Shown: piece after piece, positions 10,461-22,020 of the stretch
How the letters are laid out: each line of letters opens with the position of its first letter
Numbering within the stretch: position 1 is the stretch's first letter
Assembly: GCA_003342895.1 (NCBI GenBank)
Contig: PTFA01000028.1
Coordinates: 2,655,234 to 2,719,233, forward strand
Source of the DNA: Casuarius casuarius
Taxonomy: Eukaryota; Chordata; Aves; Casuariiformes; Casuariidae
Reading direction: 5' to 3'
DNA length: 64,000 nt
The notes under the pieces: model-generated
Told to the model about the DNA's origin: nothing
The model's input: the letters and a program-made list of their open reading frames with translations, nothing else
Database searches by the model: none
Program-made: the position numbers and the translations under genes

Positions 10461-13400
10461 ATACTGAGCGCGTTTGCGGCATGTGATTTTTGCATTTTGT
10501 TTCAGCTGGGAGCTGTGTGGCCTGGCCAAATGTCAGAGCAGAGAGAATGTAAACAAACGTACTGATGATTTTTTTCTCTTGCAAGGAAGAGCCAGAACAG
10601 CCCTGTTCGTATTTGCTCAGTATGTGTGTGACTGGATTGCAGTGACCAGACAGTTTGGGGGGTTGGTTCTTTTTTCCTTTCCTCTTTTTTTTTCAATGAA
10701 GAAGAATGGCTTTCCCTTCCCCCAGAAGTGGAGGAGCCGTTCTACACTCCGGTTGACCATGTATCACTGCTAGATTTTTTTAAGCTTCTTTAAGCACATC
10801 ATCAGGTTTCTAAGAATAGAGCATTAGATCTTATACACTTTTGCAGAACACAGAGGTTTTTCACAGTATCAAGGGATAGGATCAATTTCTTGAAAATGTG
10901 ATGCTTTTAGAGTCACTATTTTTGATATAGAAAGGGAACATAGATATTACCGTGCACAAAAGAATCCTTTTAATGTTTGTACATGGTCCTATAACTTCAT
11001 GGATACTATTCTTTAATTATTTGCTTGTTATACTTCACTATCACTTTTTAATGTTGAAAGAGAAGTCCAAATTATTAACATCCTAACCACAGAGAACTCT
11101 TAAGCTATACGCTCCTTCCCAGCATGCTGGTTTCCTATGTTGCTAATTTTTAGTGCATTGGTACTAGGAGGAGAGCCTGAGAAAACCTGTGTTACCTGAG
11201 AAGATGAATAGAACTCCCAGCTAAATTAGCCCTTTCGTAGAAATTCTCGGTTTCCACAGGGAACAGCGCTGTGGAACATAATGCTTCAGCGTGGGCCTCT
11301 GAGCCGTGGGGAAATTCATCTCCAGGGGAGCAGGGGAAAATTACAGCGATTCAGGGGTGCACCCCCTCCCTCCTCCTCACCTCCACGTCTTCTGCAGAGA
11401 GGGGCTGAGCTCTGCAGGGCTCCTTCGTGGGAGCAGTACGGGCTGGCACCGATCTCTCCAACTATGGTTTTTCCCCACTGCTCACAGACAAGAGACTGTA
11501 GAACGCACAGATTTTTATTACCAAAATTATGGCCCAGGCTGAACTGAGGCTGCCTTATGTTACTGAAGAATTCTCATTAATAATGAAATTTTTTTCAGCC
11601 TATGTTTAGTTAGTTGGTGCTAACTTATTAATTCTAGCACGGTGTTCAGATCAGATATTTGATCCTAGCTAAGAATTAAGTTCAGGAAGAGCTAGGCAGA
11701 CCAGAAGAATTAGTGTCTGTTCCTGGAAGGCTTCTTTGAAACATAAATATGTGAAGTTCTTTTATTCTGGTGATTTTTATATATTTTTAAAAATTATAAT
11801 CACTAGGAATTTCTAATAATATGTTTGGAACATTTGTCCAAGATATTTTTACTCCAAACACTTCCAAAAAAATGGTAATTATGAAATAGTCTTTGAAAGC
11901 AAATTTCAGCAACATTTACATTAATACTGGTTTATGCATATTATTGGTTCTGTGATCAGTGAATCGCACAGAAACAGTACCATCAGTTTCTTGGATTCAT
12001 TCCAATGCCAGCACCTATGTATTAATGGATCTGCAACAGATTTCTAAGTTACAGGGCCTGAGACTGGGAATCCCATTTCAGTTAGCTACAAACGGCTTTC
12101 TGTGCATGACTGCTCCAGCTCTGACTGGTTTTGTCCTCTGCATTTTATCCAGAGTATTTATGTCAAGAATGTTCATAATCTAATCTAATCTAATGGCAGG
12201 GATCTTGATAGAACAGATCCTTTAAGAAATACTGAATCACCATATAAATATTATGTGAGATTGATAACTATTTCAGCTGGGTACTAAGCACATAGGAATA
12301 TTTCTGAAATTATGCAAGATCCATTGGATCACATTATAGAGGTTACTCTTAAAAAGCTTGTGGTATTAAAAGATGCAGCTAATCAGAAAATGATGGATTT
12401 ATTTTTCTGGGAAAAAATAGTTTTCACTAAAACCTGAATTTTCTTTAAAAAGGATAAGCAATAGGTTTTTCAACTAGAGGATGGAAAATTCATTTTTCTG
12501 TTCATATGTGCAGTGAAAAAATGCAATATTTTAAAGGAAACTTATCATCCCATCAAAAATACTGCTTGAGACAACAACAGTGTTTGACTAGAAATTTGTG
12601 ATGAGTTTCTTTAATGTATAGTTACACTAACTCAGTTTAGAAACCACTTTATAAGGGGAAAGTCATTGCCAATACGTTGTGATATTCCAGAATATCTGGC
12701 TAACAGAATCAGAGTCCCTTGAGGGACTATTGCAAAGCACAGTTTAGAGCAGATTTGAGTTCTGGCATCTACTTTTGCAGATTTTTGGAGAGTTTAGGCC
12801 CAGATATCATCAAGTAGTTTATATTGAACTTTTGTGGAAGTGATTTGTGTTGTCAGTTAGACTGCTGAAAAGCATTTCCAACCCTAACTTTCTGATGAAT
12901 CCTTTTATCTGTGAATTTTCTTTCAGACTATAAAGTCTTCTAATAGAACTTGCAGAGTCTGACTGATCCATTTAATACTAATTTGCAGAGGAAATGCTTC
13001 CTACAATTACCCACATTCCATTTTTATTTGGTAATGTTAGAGGATCTTCACATTTTTAATCTCTGAGCTCCATACGGAGCTTGTCCACAAGACTTACTAG
13101 TCTTGAGCAGTTACTGTGGCCTTTTCTCAGTATGAGTGCTTTTACAGTCCACTTTGACAGACTAAGCTAAAACACACGAAGGCACCCTTGGTGCAGCATA
13201 AATGTGACCACAAGAGGAGCCAGAGCACAAAAACGATTCTACTACGCCCATTCTGGACTACTTTCTTTCGCATGGTGCCAGACTGAGCAGCAAAGTTGTG
13301 CAAGCTGAGGAGGGAGATCTGCAGCACCTTCGCTGGTGAGGGTGGCCAAGAGGAGGTGAGCAGGGTTCTGCAAAATGCGATTTTGCTGAGCTGGAAGCGT

Positions 13401-15560
13401 TCCCAGCTGAGGCGGAAGAAGCCATAAGAGGGGAGATGTGATCCCATCAGCTATGTGATCCGCTATGTGAGACATGGGACTTAAAATCCCAGCCACCTGT
13501 GGACACTTTTGAAAGAGCTGTGGTCTTACTGCTGCTGGCTCAGTTACAGCCCGCCTGCCTGTTTTGGGGACATGAAAGGCTATGACCTTGCATAATTCCT
13601 GTTAGGAGCTGTTGTCCAATGTGTTGCGCTGTACAGCCCCAAGACGTGTGTCCTTGGGCAGTGGGCTACACATCTGCTGCTCTGTCAAATCTGTGCAATC
13701 TACAGTCCAATCTGAACCGAAAATAGTTAGCATTGTGGTACCGGTGAATAGCAATGACAAAACTCTCACCGGCCTTAACATTTCACCCAATGTATTTACA
13801 CTGTCTAAATACTGGAAACGTGGGTTTTCTTTATGAAGATTAACAAAATGGAAGACTGGAGCTGCTGAAGGTCCCAAGTTTAATGGGACTATGAAGATGA
13901 CTCAGTACCAGGTTTGTCAGGGTTGCTTCAGCAGTTCATGTCAGTACTTCTGCTGTCCAGCTGGGGAAGAGCTTTTACTGATTAAAGCACTTCATTCTGC
14001 CTTGCTAGTGTAGTCAGCCTAGCAGAGATTCTTTCATAACACTCAAATGATCTACAGCAACAGCAGCCTTGACTATAACTGGACTAAATCCAGAAACCAG
14101 CTCTTCAACCTCTCAGTGTAAGAGCAGCCAAATTCCACATACCGATTACAAAATTCACACAACACAGTGATCATCCAAGTGTTCAACATGAGTGTTCCAA
14201 TACTGACAAATATATTCAGTTATTCCATTTTAATTTGCTGCAAAGTCTTGGTAGAGCTTGAAATATATTCACTTCCAGACCCAGAGTCACTGCAGCCTAG
14301 GATAGGCAGTAGATAAGGCTCTGTTCACAGGATACCTTTCAACACCATCTATATTTTTCCTTGGGCTGTTAAGATCTAACTTGACTATAGTCTGAGGATA
14401 GCCTGTTGTTTTTAAGTTTTAATGGGCCGTTTATTATGTTTGGAATAGGACACATTCTCTGCTCTTATTTCATTGTTTTCATAACTGAAAAAACATGTTA
14501 TACTCTTGCTGCTGATACGTAGATACGGTAGCCAAAATTTCACTTTAGATAGAACCTGAATTTTTAATTCATAGATTTCCTGACAATTTTCTTAGAATAG
14601 GAGCACAAGATGTGTCTTGTGAAATGCCCATGTCTTGTAATTATAGAGAGCTCCGAGGCTGTGATATGCACCAGTTATTCTGCAGGAATACTCACAGTAG
14701 CTATTCAAGATCTGAATGTTCACTTTTCATTACTAAGAAGGGCTTTTTTATTATTTTTCATGTCTTATTGTCCATGCAATACAATCTCTGATTGAATGTG
14801 CAAAGTGCTATTCCATTCAAACTGGCTCTGTGCATTAGACTCTCTTAAAAAAGAAATAATTTTACTCATCATTATAATGTAAAAGCTTTTGTATTCCAGC
14901 CTATGCAAAGCCCCCTTTACATCATTATATTTGAAAACAGGAATTTTGTTAAGATAAGAGGAAATGACTCTGCTATGGAGTAGTGTACTGGGGAACTAAC
15001 GAGTGTTTAAATATTAACTCAGATATAACTGTTTGAATAAACAGCCCACAAAAACACAACATGAGCATCTCATAGATCTTTTTTACTATACATCTAATGG
15101 AGACTGTCCACTTATGTAGATTTATGAGTCTCAGTTAAGAAGAACTCTGCGTGGTGAACTGCCAGTGGAGAAAGTATTAAGGGCCATGTCAGATGTGACA
15201 CAATGCTAGGTTGTGATTGCAGGGTTTATTACATTACAACAAATGTGGACAGTATTATTTATAGGGTATCAAAAATGCTAGCTTCTTAAGTTCTTGATGA
15301 GAAACATAGGGCCTTTAAAGTTAAGACAGGCCATTAACACGGAAGGGATTTGCTAAAATATCAGACAGCTTCCTGATTTGGCTTCCTAAATGGCAACAAT
15401 CGTATGCTGAGCTATTTTGAAAATCGGGCCCCATTGCACAAGATCTATGCTTGTAGATTGTACAGATCTTTGCAGGTTTACTTAGTGCAGTGAGTGATGA
15501 CCAAGATGCTGACATTTCTTTCCAAAGTCATGCAATTCACTGCAGAGATGTGAAAGCTAA
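10461..15560. other. Long AT-rich noncoding stretch
   Basis: No gene supported. Short frames near 11281-11547 and 13142-13496 lie in locally GC-richer patches and have no recognisable product. A small array of TAATC pentamers is at about 12178-12194. Confidence 0.55.
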
Positions 15561-15735
15561 ATCAAGAATAGTTGAGGTTGGCAGGGACCTCTGGAGATCA
15601 TCTAGTCCAACCCCTGTGCTCAAAGCAGGGGCAGTTAGAGCAGGTTGCTTAGGGCCATGTCCAGTCAGGTTTTGAGTATCTCCAAGGATGGGGATTCCAC
15701 AACCTGCCTGGGCAACCTGTGCACTGATCTGCGTA
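15561..15735 (-). mobile_element. CR1 LINE, 5'-truncated 3' tail fragment
   Basis: Reading the plus strand gives the reverse complement of the CR1 3' end: GAGGTTGGCAGGGACCTCTG, then GATCATCTAGTCCAACCCC, a stretch ending GGGCAACCTG, and no reverse-transcriptase coding part. The plus-strand copy at 60871-61057 shares this block in the opposite orientation. CR1 elements insert by target-primed reverse transcription and are typically 5'-truncated like this one. The 8-bp terminal repeat unit is degraded (AATCAAGAATA). Confidence 0.92.
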
Positions 15736-17916
15736 TCCGCTATAGACTTTATTTAGAGTGGAGGTGTTCACTGAAGTCTGTAGTATTTTTAGTTCTAGAT
15801 CCCATTGACCTGAAACAGAAGAGTGCACTGACAGAAAGTCACTGAGATAGTGAACAGACAGCTAGAAAAATGGAATAGTGGCTATTAATATATATATACA
15901 TAACAAAACAAAGGAAAACTATTGCAATACTAAGTGCATAATATTTGAAAGGAAAGAGGCTGGGTGGGAAGGAGCTATATTAAATAAATACAAAGTATAT
16001 TATTACTATCATTGCATTTTATTGACAGTTGCATTATGGTTGATATATTATGTGCTTTAACCCCTTGATTTCTCATGTTCTGTGTCTTTTCAGAAGTGCT
16101 TCATCCCCAGTCCATCCTCATTCTTGATTAGAACTCCACAAGGCAAAACTGTGACCCTGTTTTCTACTAAGAAGTAGGTAATATGCTGTCTAAACATTTA
16201 ATCTGTTTCTAAATCTTCAGCTACTTCAGCTTTTATGGTTATCAAAGCAATTTTCTGGACAGTACAAGTGGGAGTGTTGTTAAACACTTTGTGTTTAAAA
16301 GCTTTTCAAAACAAATTTTCTCTAGTATCGTGGTCCTGGAATTTGACAGCACTTTACAACAATAGCAACAAAACTCTACTCACATTTCTCAGCCGTATGA
16401 GGGAAAACTCCGTAGACCATCACTATAACCACTGAAAACAACAACTGAGTAGAAAATACTGTCTTTCCTGCTAGATATGTTGTGCTTATTGATTTAAAAT
16501 GTAATGATTTTTAAATACAGTTCCAACCAAGATTCTGTCTTTTGTTTTAGCTTTTAACGTGAATTTCTCATGTCCTTATTAGTTACAGACAGCTCCAGAT
16601 AAAATATTGATAAACCTATTTTTGAAGGAAATTAAAACAAGACAAGACATTACACACTACGGATGGCCAGAAAAGAGTCAATTTTGCAATAAAATGGATT
16701 TTTTTTCCTTGTGAATTGGAAAAAAATGAGAACTTTCTGAACTTTTTTCATGAAAAATTATAAGTAAAAGCTGACATTATCTGATGAAAAAAATTTTGAT
16801 GAGAAATTCTCAGCTGGGCTCTACTAAAGACCTCCTGGTAATGTTTTCTAACTCTGGAAGGAGAAGTAGAGCATAAGAGATAGTGCCTTTCCTTTTTTTT
16901 CCACAAGCTGTAACAATGGTATCTAAATCCATTTCAGCTGAAGATACACCTACATATATATTCCTGTATCTGGATCACTGCTCACAGTGCAAATGTCTCT
17001 CTGCAATAAACAAACAACTTCTACATGGAACATTTTCATTTTTAATAAAAAAACAGCATCAACACTGTGTCTGTTTTCTGCTACAGACTATAGCAGCTCC
17101 CTGAAAAATGGCTGCTAGTCTCTGTAGAGCAGGAATCTCAGAAACAGAAAGCAGCAGCATGCAAAAAGCAGAAGTAATCATAGTGGCGTAAGTCACATAG
17201 GCTAAACACAAATAGCAGGAGCTTGTGGTACAATTGTTTTTCAATCCAAATTTCCAGCCGTCAAGAGGGAAACCCAAAGTTTTGGAGCATGTGTTTATAG
17301 GGTCACAATATTCAAATTCAGCTTTTACACCTGAAGTTTCAGGGCTCATGTCCGGTGTAATCATTTATGGCTATTTGCTATTGCTTTAAAAAGCCTGTAG
17401 GCCATTTTTTTTCTGTCAGCTTCAGAACATGGTGAGGTGTCAAACCTAATTTTTCTCACAGTTCCTGCATGCCAGTAGTTTGCGGTTAGAAAAGCTGTTG
17501 GACTGAATCATTATGCTATTTCCATCATCAAAATGAAAAAATGCTGTAGGGGATCCTCTTCTTCAAACAGATGGCAAATGTTTCTGAAAAATGCAAAACG
17601 GAGTGCTTTGGCAGCATCGAAAACGGTAGAGTTTCATGGTCATTGCTATGTTTTATGCTGGTAGTTGTATTTTATGATAATTGCGTACAAAATTTACCAA
17701 AAGTTAAAGTCATGTGGGAATGAAACGAGAACATAAGTGTTTGATTTGCACTTGACCACAAATTGTCAATCATCTGTAAACTTCTAGAAACAATTTTGGC
17801 AGGTGTCGGCGACTTTGCTGTGCAGGAATTCTCAGAGGTTGCGTCAGGGTTTGGACACCTGAAAAGCGCACTTGGGGGAGGGCACCGCGGCAGCGAGAGC
17901 TCCTCCCAAAAATGCA
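15736..17916. other. AT-rich noncoding stretch; candidate conserved block near 17290-17450
   Basis: No gene supported. At 17290-17450 a non-repetitive block with TAATCATTTATGG-type motifs stands out by texture. Conservation is not tested. Confidence 0.5.
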
Positions 17917-17969
17917 GCGTGCGTGTGTGTGTGCACGTGTGTGCGTGTGCGCGCGCGCGTGTGTGTGCG
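17917..17969. repeat. Perfect alternating purine-pyrimidine tract, (GT)n/(GC)n, 53 bp
   Basis: Every base alternates purine-pyrimidine from 17917 to 17969, mixing GT, GC and one CAC step, with a GCGCGCGCGC centre. (GC)n and (GT)n tracts are the best known Z-DNA formers. It directly precedes the GC-rich block that follows. Confidence 0.9.
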
Positions 17970-18370
17970 ATCAGAGTTCATTATAGCAAGAGTCCACTGA
18001 GCGGTGGTTTGGGGTCAGCCCCCTGGTTTTGGCAGCGGTTATCTGAGGATCTGGGGCTCTGGCACAGCAGCACTGCTGATCGCAGGAACACGTGAAGTGG
18101 CCTGTGGCCAGCTGTGCCCTGCTCCAATGCCGGAGCGTCCCCCTCGCACTGGGGGCAGGAGGACACACGGGCCGGCCCCTCAGCAGCCTGCTCCTCCGCA
18201 GCCTGAACGGCCCTGGGTCGATGGCCGCTGAAGCGGGTACACGGGGTGTGAACCAGCTCAAGCGAGGAACTGGCAGACCTGCCCCTCGCCTTCTGCGCCG
18301 GGGCTGGCGAGCTCTGGCACCACAACGGGGTCGACGGCTGGGGCAGAAACATCTGAGGCTGCTGGAGCTC
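17970..18370. other. GC-rich block, CpG-moderate, no gene called
   Basis: GC is raised and CpG moderately frequent. Open frames of 75-142 codons overlap on both strands, which is expected from the composition. None shows a recognisable domain. It could be a weak promoter or an isolated GC island. Confidence 0.45.
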
Positions 18371-19841
18371 CTTCCAGTGGACTGCATCTGCCACAAGCCT
18401 GCTTGCCAATATCCATCTGGAAAAGAAGCAAGGTTGTCAAAGTTTTATAGAGCAGGTCTGTCTGCCCCACTATCTTTAAAAATACAAGCCCTTGGCCTCA
18501 TCTCAGGGAGATGCTGTTAGGGAAAACAATGCTAGAGATTGAAAAGTTTTGGGGAGTATGGGGGCTATATTAGTCATCGGAAGTTAAATAAGTACTTAAG
18601 AAAATGTAATATTGAAGGGTGAGATGCACATACATATCTAGGAGAGTCTTTGACTGTGAACTAATAACACCACTCAGGTGGTTGGTACCCACGCTGGCCC
18701 TTCAAAAGCGGTACATGCGACTCACCTTTGCTCAAGCTCAGGAGCAGGGGATGGGGGAGAGGGAAAAGTTGGGACGTGTGAGAGCAGGCTGTGGGGAAAT
18801 TAGGAATGTTATTACTCCTTCTGAAGACACATGATTTAGGTCCAACCAGCTAACAAATATTAATTTGCCTCCTATACTACAAATTCATCTGCATTAAAAA
18901 AAACCTTTGGAAATGCTTGCCCTGTCATCACATTGCAAATAGATCTCAGGTGCTGGCTTGAACAGCCAGATCTCAGGATTTCATGCACTCTTGCATCAGG
19001 ACAAGACACGAAGGGAAATGTGCTGCAAAGTGGGATATAGCTCTAAAGTCCGGCCTTAACAAGGAAGAAAAGGAGGAACTGGCTTTAGAAGTGGTTTTTA
19101 TTCTGATTGTCTCAATACCAGTTTCTAAAACACTAGCCTTTGTTCTCCTAGCACAAATAATTAGATATATAAATCATCAGTAGTTCTGTAAATTCTCAAG
19201 TGAATAAATAAATTATATGTATTACATAAATTATATGTATTAATATCTTATGATCAGATTTTTAAGGTATTTTTTGTCCAAACTTGCAAGTAGATACCTA
19301 ATTTGTATACCGTTTTCAAAAAAAAAGATGGCAGTTCACATACTCACATGCCTCAATGTCATTGCAAGTGCAGTGATACAAATGGTGTGTGTGCAAATAA
19401 TTGCAAGCAGGGTGGCTTAAGCCTGCATAACATTACTGGAAAAAATATAGTCCAAGGTAAGACAAAAGCCATGCTTCTATGGGGTGACACCAAGAAAAAA
19501 GCTTGTTCTTAACATGCTGCTGTTCTGAGTGGGGTTTTTTTCTAGTATCTTGCAGACGACAAAGACAAGTGAAGTTACTGGAGCAGAAAATAAACAAGAA
19601 ATAGAAAGGGTAAAGAAGTACTAGGATTTATCCTGAAAGGAGAGAGTCAATATATTTCTGTTTCATGTGAAAGTCAAAGTGCATGGGCAAAGAAGCTAAC
19701 CAAGAAAGCTTTAAACAGTTTGTTTAGGAATATGTACGTATGTATCTGCATGCATGCACAGACATGCATGCATATAATTTACATGTTGAAGCTGTTTCAT
19801 GTGACGAGATATAACTTAATCCGTTTATCTTGATGAGATAA
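18371..19841. other. AT-rich noncoding stretch
   Basis: No gene recognised. It includes an 18-bp unit duplicated in tandem at 19208-19242 and GCATGC/ATGCAT runs near 19750-19775. Confidence 0.55.
19208..19242 (+). repeat. Two-copy tandem duplication, 18-bp period
   Basis: ATAAATTATATGTATTA occurs at 19208-19224 and again at 19226-19242, exactly repeated with one spacer base. It is probably replication slippage in AT-rich DNA. Confidence 0.85.
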
Positions 19842-20083
19842 TGTGGTGTGGTAGACTGGCTCACAGAAAAAAATTTGGAAGAACTGGCTTCTTATTCCTG
19901 GCTCTGCTGCAAGGCCTTGCGAAAGTCATTGTCTTTGTGTTTTCCTCTTACCCTTTGTCTTCTATTTAGATAATAATGTAAATTGTAAGCTCTTGAAAAA
20001 GATTGCTGCGTGTCTGCAGAATGCTTTACTCCGTGGGATCCCAAACTAGTTGAAATCTCTTGGCTTTGATGTAATACCAATTA
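19842..20083 (+). repeat. MIR-like CORE-SINE, near full length
   Basis: The order of parts fits an old tRNA-derived SINE. A tRNA-like head (GTGGTGTGGTAGACTGGC) leads to CTTATTCCTGGCTCTGC, a decayed B-box and tail of the head. Next comes the core with CCTTGCGAAAGTCATTG. Then follows a tail containing TAAATTGTAAGCTCTTG and finally TGTAATACCAATT, matching the 'ggtgctactgtaatacaaat' ending seen in amniote copies. Divergence is strong throughout. Confidence 0.6.
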
Positions 20084-21911
20084 CTGATAAACCCATCATA
20101 TCATTTTCATAAATGCAAGTCCATTTTCAAGAACTAAAGTTCACACTTTCCTGCATGCTTTGCAGATAAGCTGTGGCAAACTACCCAGATTTAACTTCCT
20201 TACGCCAAATTACGGATTCTTGCAAGACTGCTCTGATATGTATATTGAAGGGAATTCAGCCCAGTATATAGTATGTGACTGCAGAAATTGAACCAGCTGG
20301 CCAAGCTCATGTCTCAGGTGACTGATTTCAGTGGAGCTGTAGAATATGTTATTTGGTCTATCACCTGTGGATCTAACTTTTGTTATTTCACTTTACAAAA
20401 GTTGTTTTCAGTGGAACCAACAAGACAGTTCTAGGGAGTAATGTATCGCTTAGAGTGACAGTGGGAAGCAGAACTGAGGCCGTCATACTAGGGGAGATAT
20501 TTAACAAAACATAACATAGATAACAACAGTATTTCTTCCACTGAGTTTAAGAAGTGCAGGAATAAGGGTAAAATTGAAACCTTGAACAAATTTGTATGAC
20601 TTGGGCATTTCATTCTCTGAATTGCTAATGAATAATAATTGGCTTCTAAAGTGCTTGTTGCCCCTTAAAAAGGTGCTTGGAGGGCTGAACAAGACAGTGT
20701 GATTAGAATGAAGCCTCAGTAAAAATATAAATTAACTGACAGAATGAGGGGAAAATAGCACAAAGGGAAAAACTCTCCTGTGCCAGGACCTTACACACTC
20801 TGAGCCTAAACTCAGAGATAGAGATGGTAAATCTTTAATCACTCCGGTGTGGCTTCCTGGAAATCCTGAGCAGTTGGTAAAAAGCATTATAAAGGAGATG
20901 CTCAATACTTCGAAAACCAGACTGTTTTGAAAACAAAATCCAAATGTGTAACTTAGTCTACAAAATAGTTGTCTTGTTTTTCAGATGCACTGAAAAATCA
21001 TCACAAACTTTCACAAGAGTTAGCAGTCAAACAGTTATTTAATCATGATAGTTTGAAAAACATTTTAAAGTTATATAGCGAAGGTATCTTCATCACTGAT
21101 GTCATTCCATTAGTCAGACTTAACATGTTACATTATCTACAAATTAGGCAAGATTTAAGCAGTTTGTGTTTGCATCTTTTTTTTCCATTGGTATTCTCTA
21201 TGAGGAAAGATAACTTGTACTTCACAAAATGTTCAAAAGACAGCTTCAGTTTATGGTTTTATGATTTCGCTGAGTGCTTGAGTCCTCCAAACTTCCTCAG
21301 AAAGCAAAGCGTTTTTACAGACAGTGTCAATGACTATATTTTCAGGAGGAAGAGGAAGGAATATTGGAAGAAATTGCCCCTGATGCTACCTCTAATGCGA
21401 AAATTCTCTTATCTCACCTCTCCGGTATTATTAGTCAAAACCAAAGATTATCATCATTGCACCTAACAGCTCGATACATGGCTAATACTGTGTCTGAGTG
21501 CAGACATCACGGGAGAAAGCTCTAACTTGCCACGATCCGATGCACATACTGCCTCTATGTTACAGTTGTTTCACTCACAGTTTGCAATGCTGCAGGACAC
21601 AGACGTGTCGGCTTGGGAAGACCCCGGCAGGGGTGAGAGCAGCCTCCGTCTGCACAGCCCGCGGGTGCCTGAGACACCACGTCAGCGCGAGCTGGGATCT
21701 AACCAGCGTGCCCCACAGTCTGACCAGCACACTGTGCATATGCTGCTGCCTGAAGGAGGGGGATTTTTTTTACATTTCTGCACTCTTGCGTGGTGCCAAG
21801 GAGCATCGCTTCCTACCAGGATGCTGCTCCGGTCATTCTGATTATACAAGCGTCATTCCCAAGGAGGACTGCGCTGTCAGGGTGCCTTTCCCCAGGGGTC
21901 TTGCGTACACA
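20084..21911. other. Noncoding stretch; weak minus-strand SINE head near 21690
   Basis: The largest open frame here (20969-21466) starts just after a TTTTTCAG acceptor-like motif, but the translation has no recognisable domain and the codon texture is AT-rich noncoding-like. At 21691-21707, GCTGGGATCTAACCAGC resembles a reversed tRNA-SINE B box. Confidence 0.5.
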
Positions 21912-22020
21912 GAGCTCAAGCACTAGAAAGATACTCTGTCTATAGGGCTGGTTTCTGGCGTTCTCTCTTTGAGTGGCTCTCCTATGTTATACATTGATTT
22001 TAATGAGATGGAAGTGCTCT
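21912..22020 (+). repeat. Unnamed diverged repeat, copy 2
   Basis: This is the partner of 8378-8485: same strand, ungapped alignment, with GGCTGGTTTCTGGC and GAGTGG shared. Similarity fades on both sides, so element ends are not defined. Both copies lie in locally GC-richer surroundings. Confidence 0.6.

Noticed and set aside
9924..10565. Open frames of 147-201 codons in the CpG island
   Set aside because: Several frames on both strands are open at once, as expected in CpG-rich DNA. The translations are low-complexity Ala/Arg/Pro/Gly strings with no domain.
17763..18520. Overlapping 110-142 codon frames
   Set aside because: They are on both strands over the same GC-rich bases, partly encoded by the GT/GC dinucleotide tract. 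No protein family is recognised.
20969..21466. 165-codon frame preceded by an acceptor-like TTTTTCAG
   Set aside because: The translation lacks any recognisable motif and the region is AT-rich. No donor or neighbouring exon fits.
21670..21735. Possible minus-strand SINE head around GCTGGGATCTAACCAGC
   Set aside because: Only a decayed B-box-like motif is visible, with no A box or SINE body, so it is mentioned in the region note but not called as a feature.
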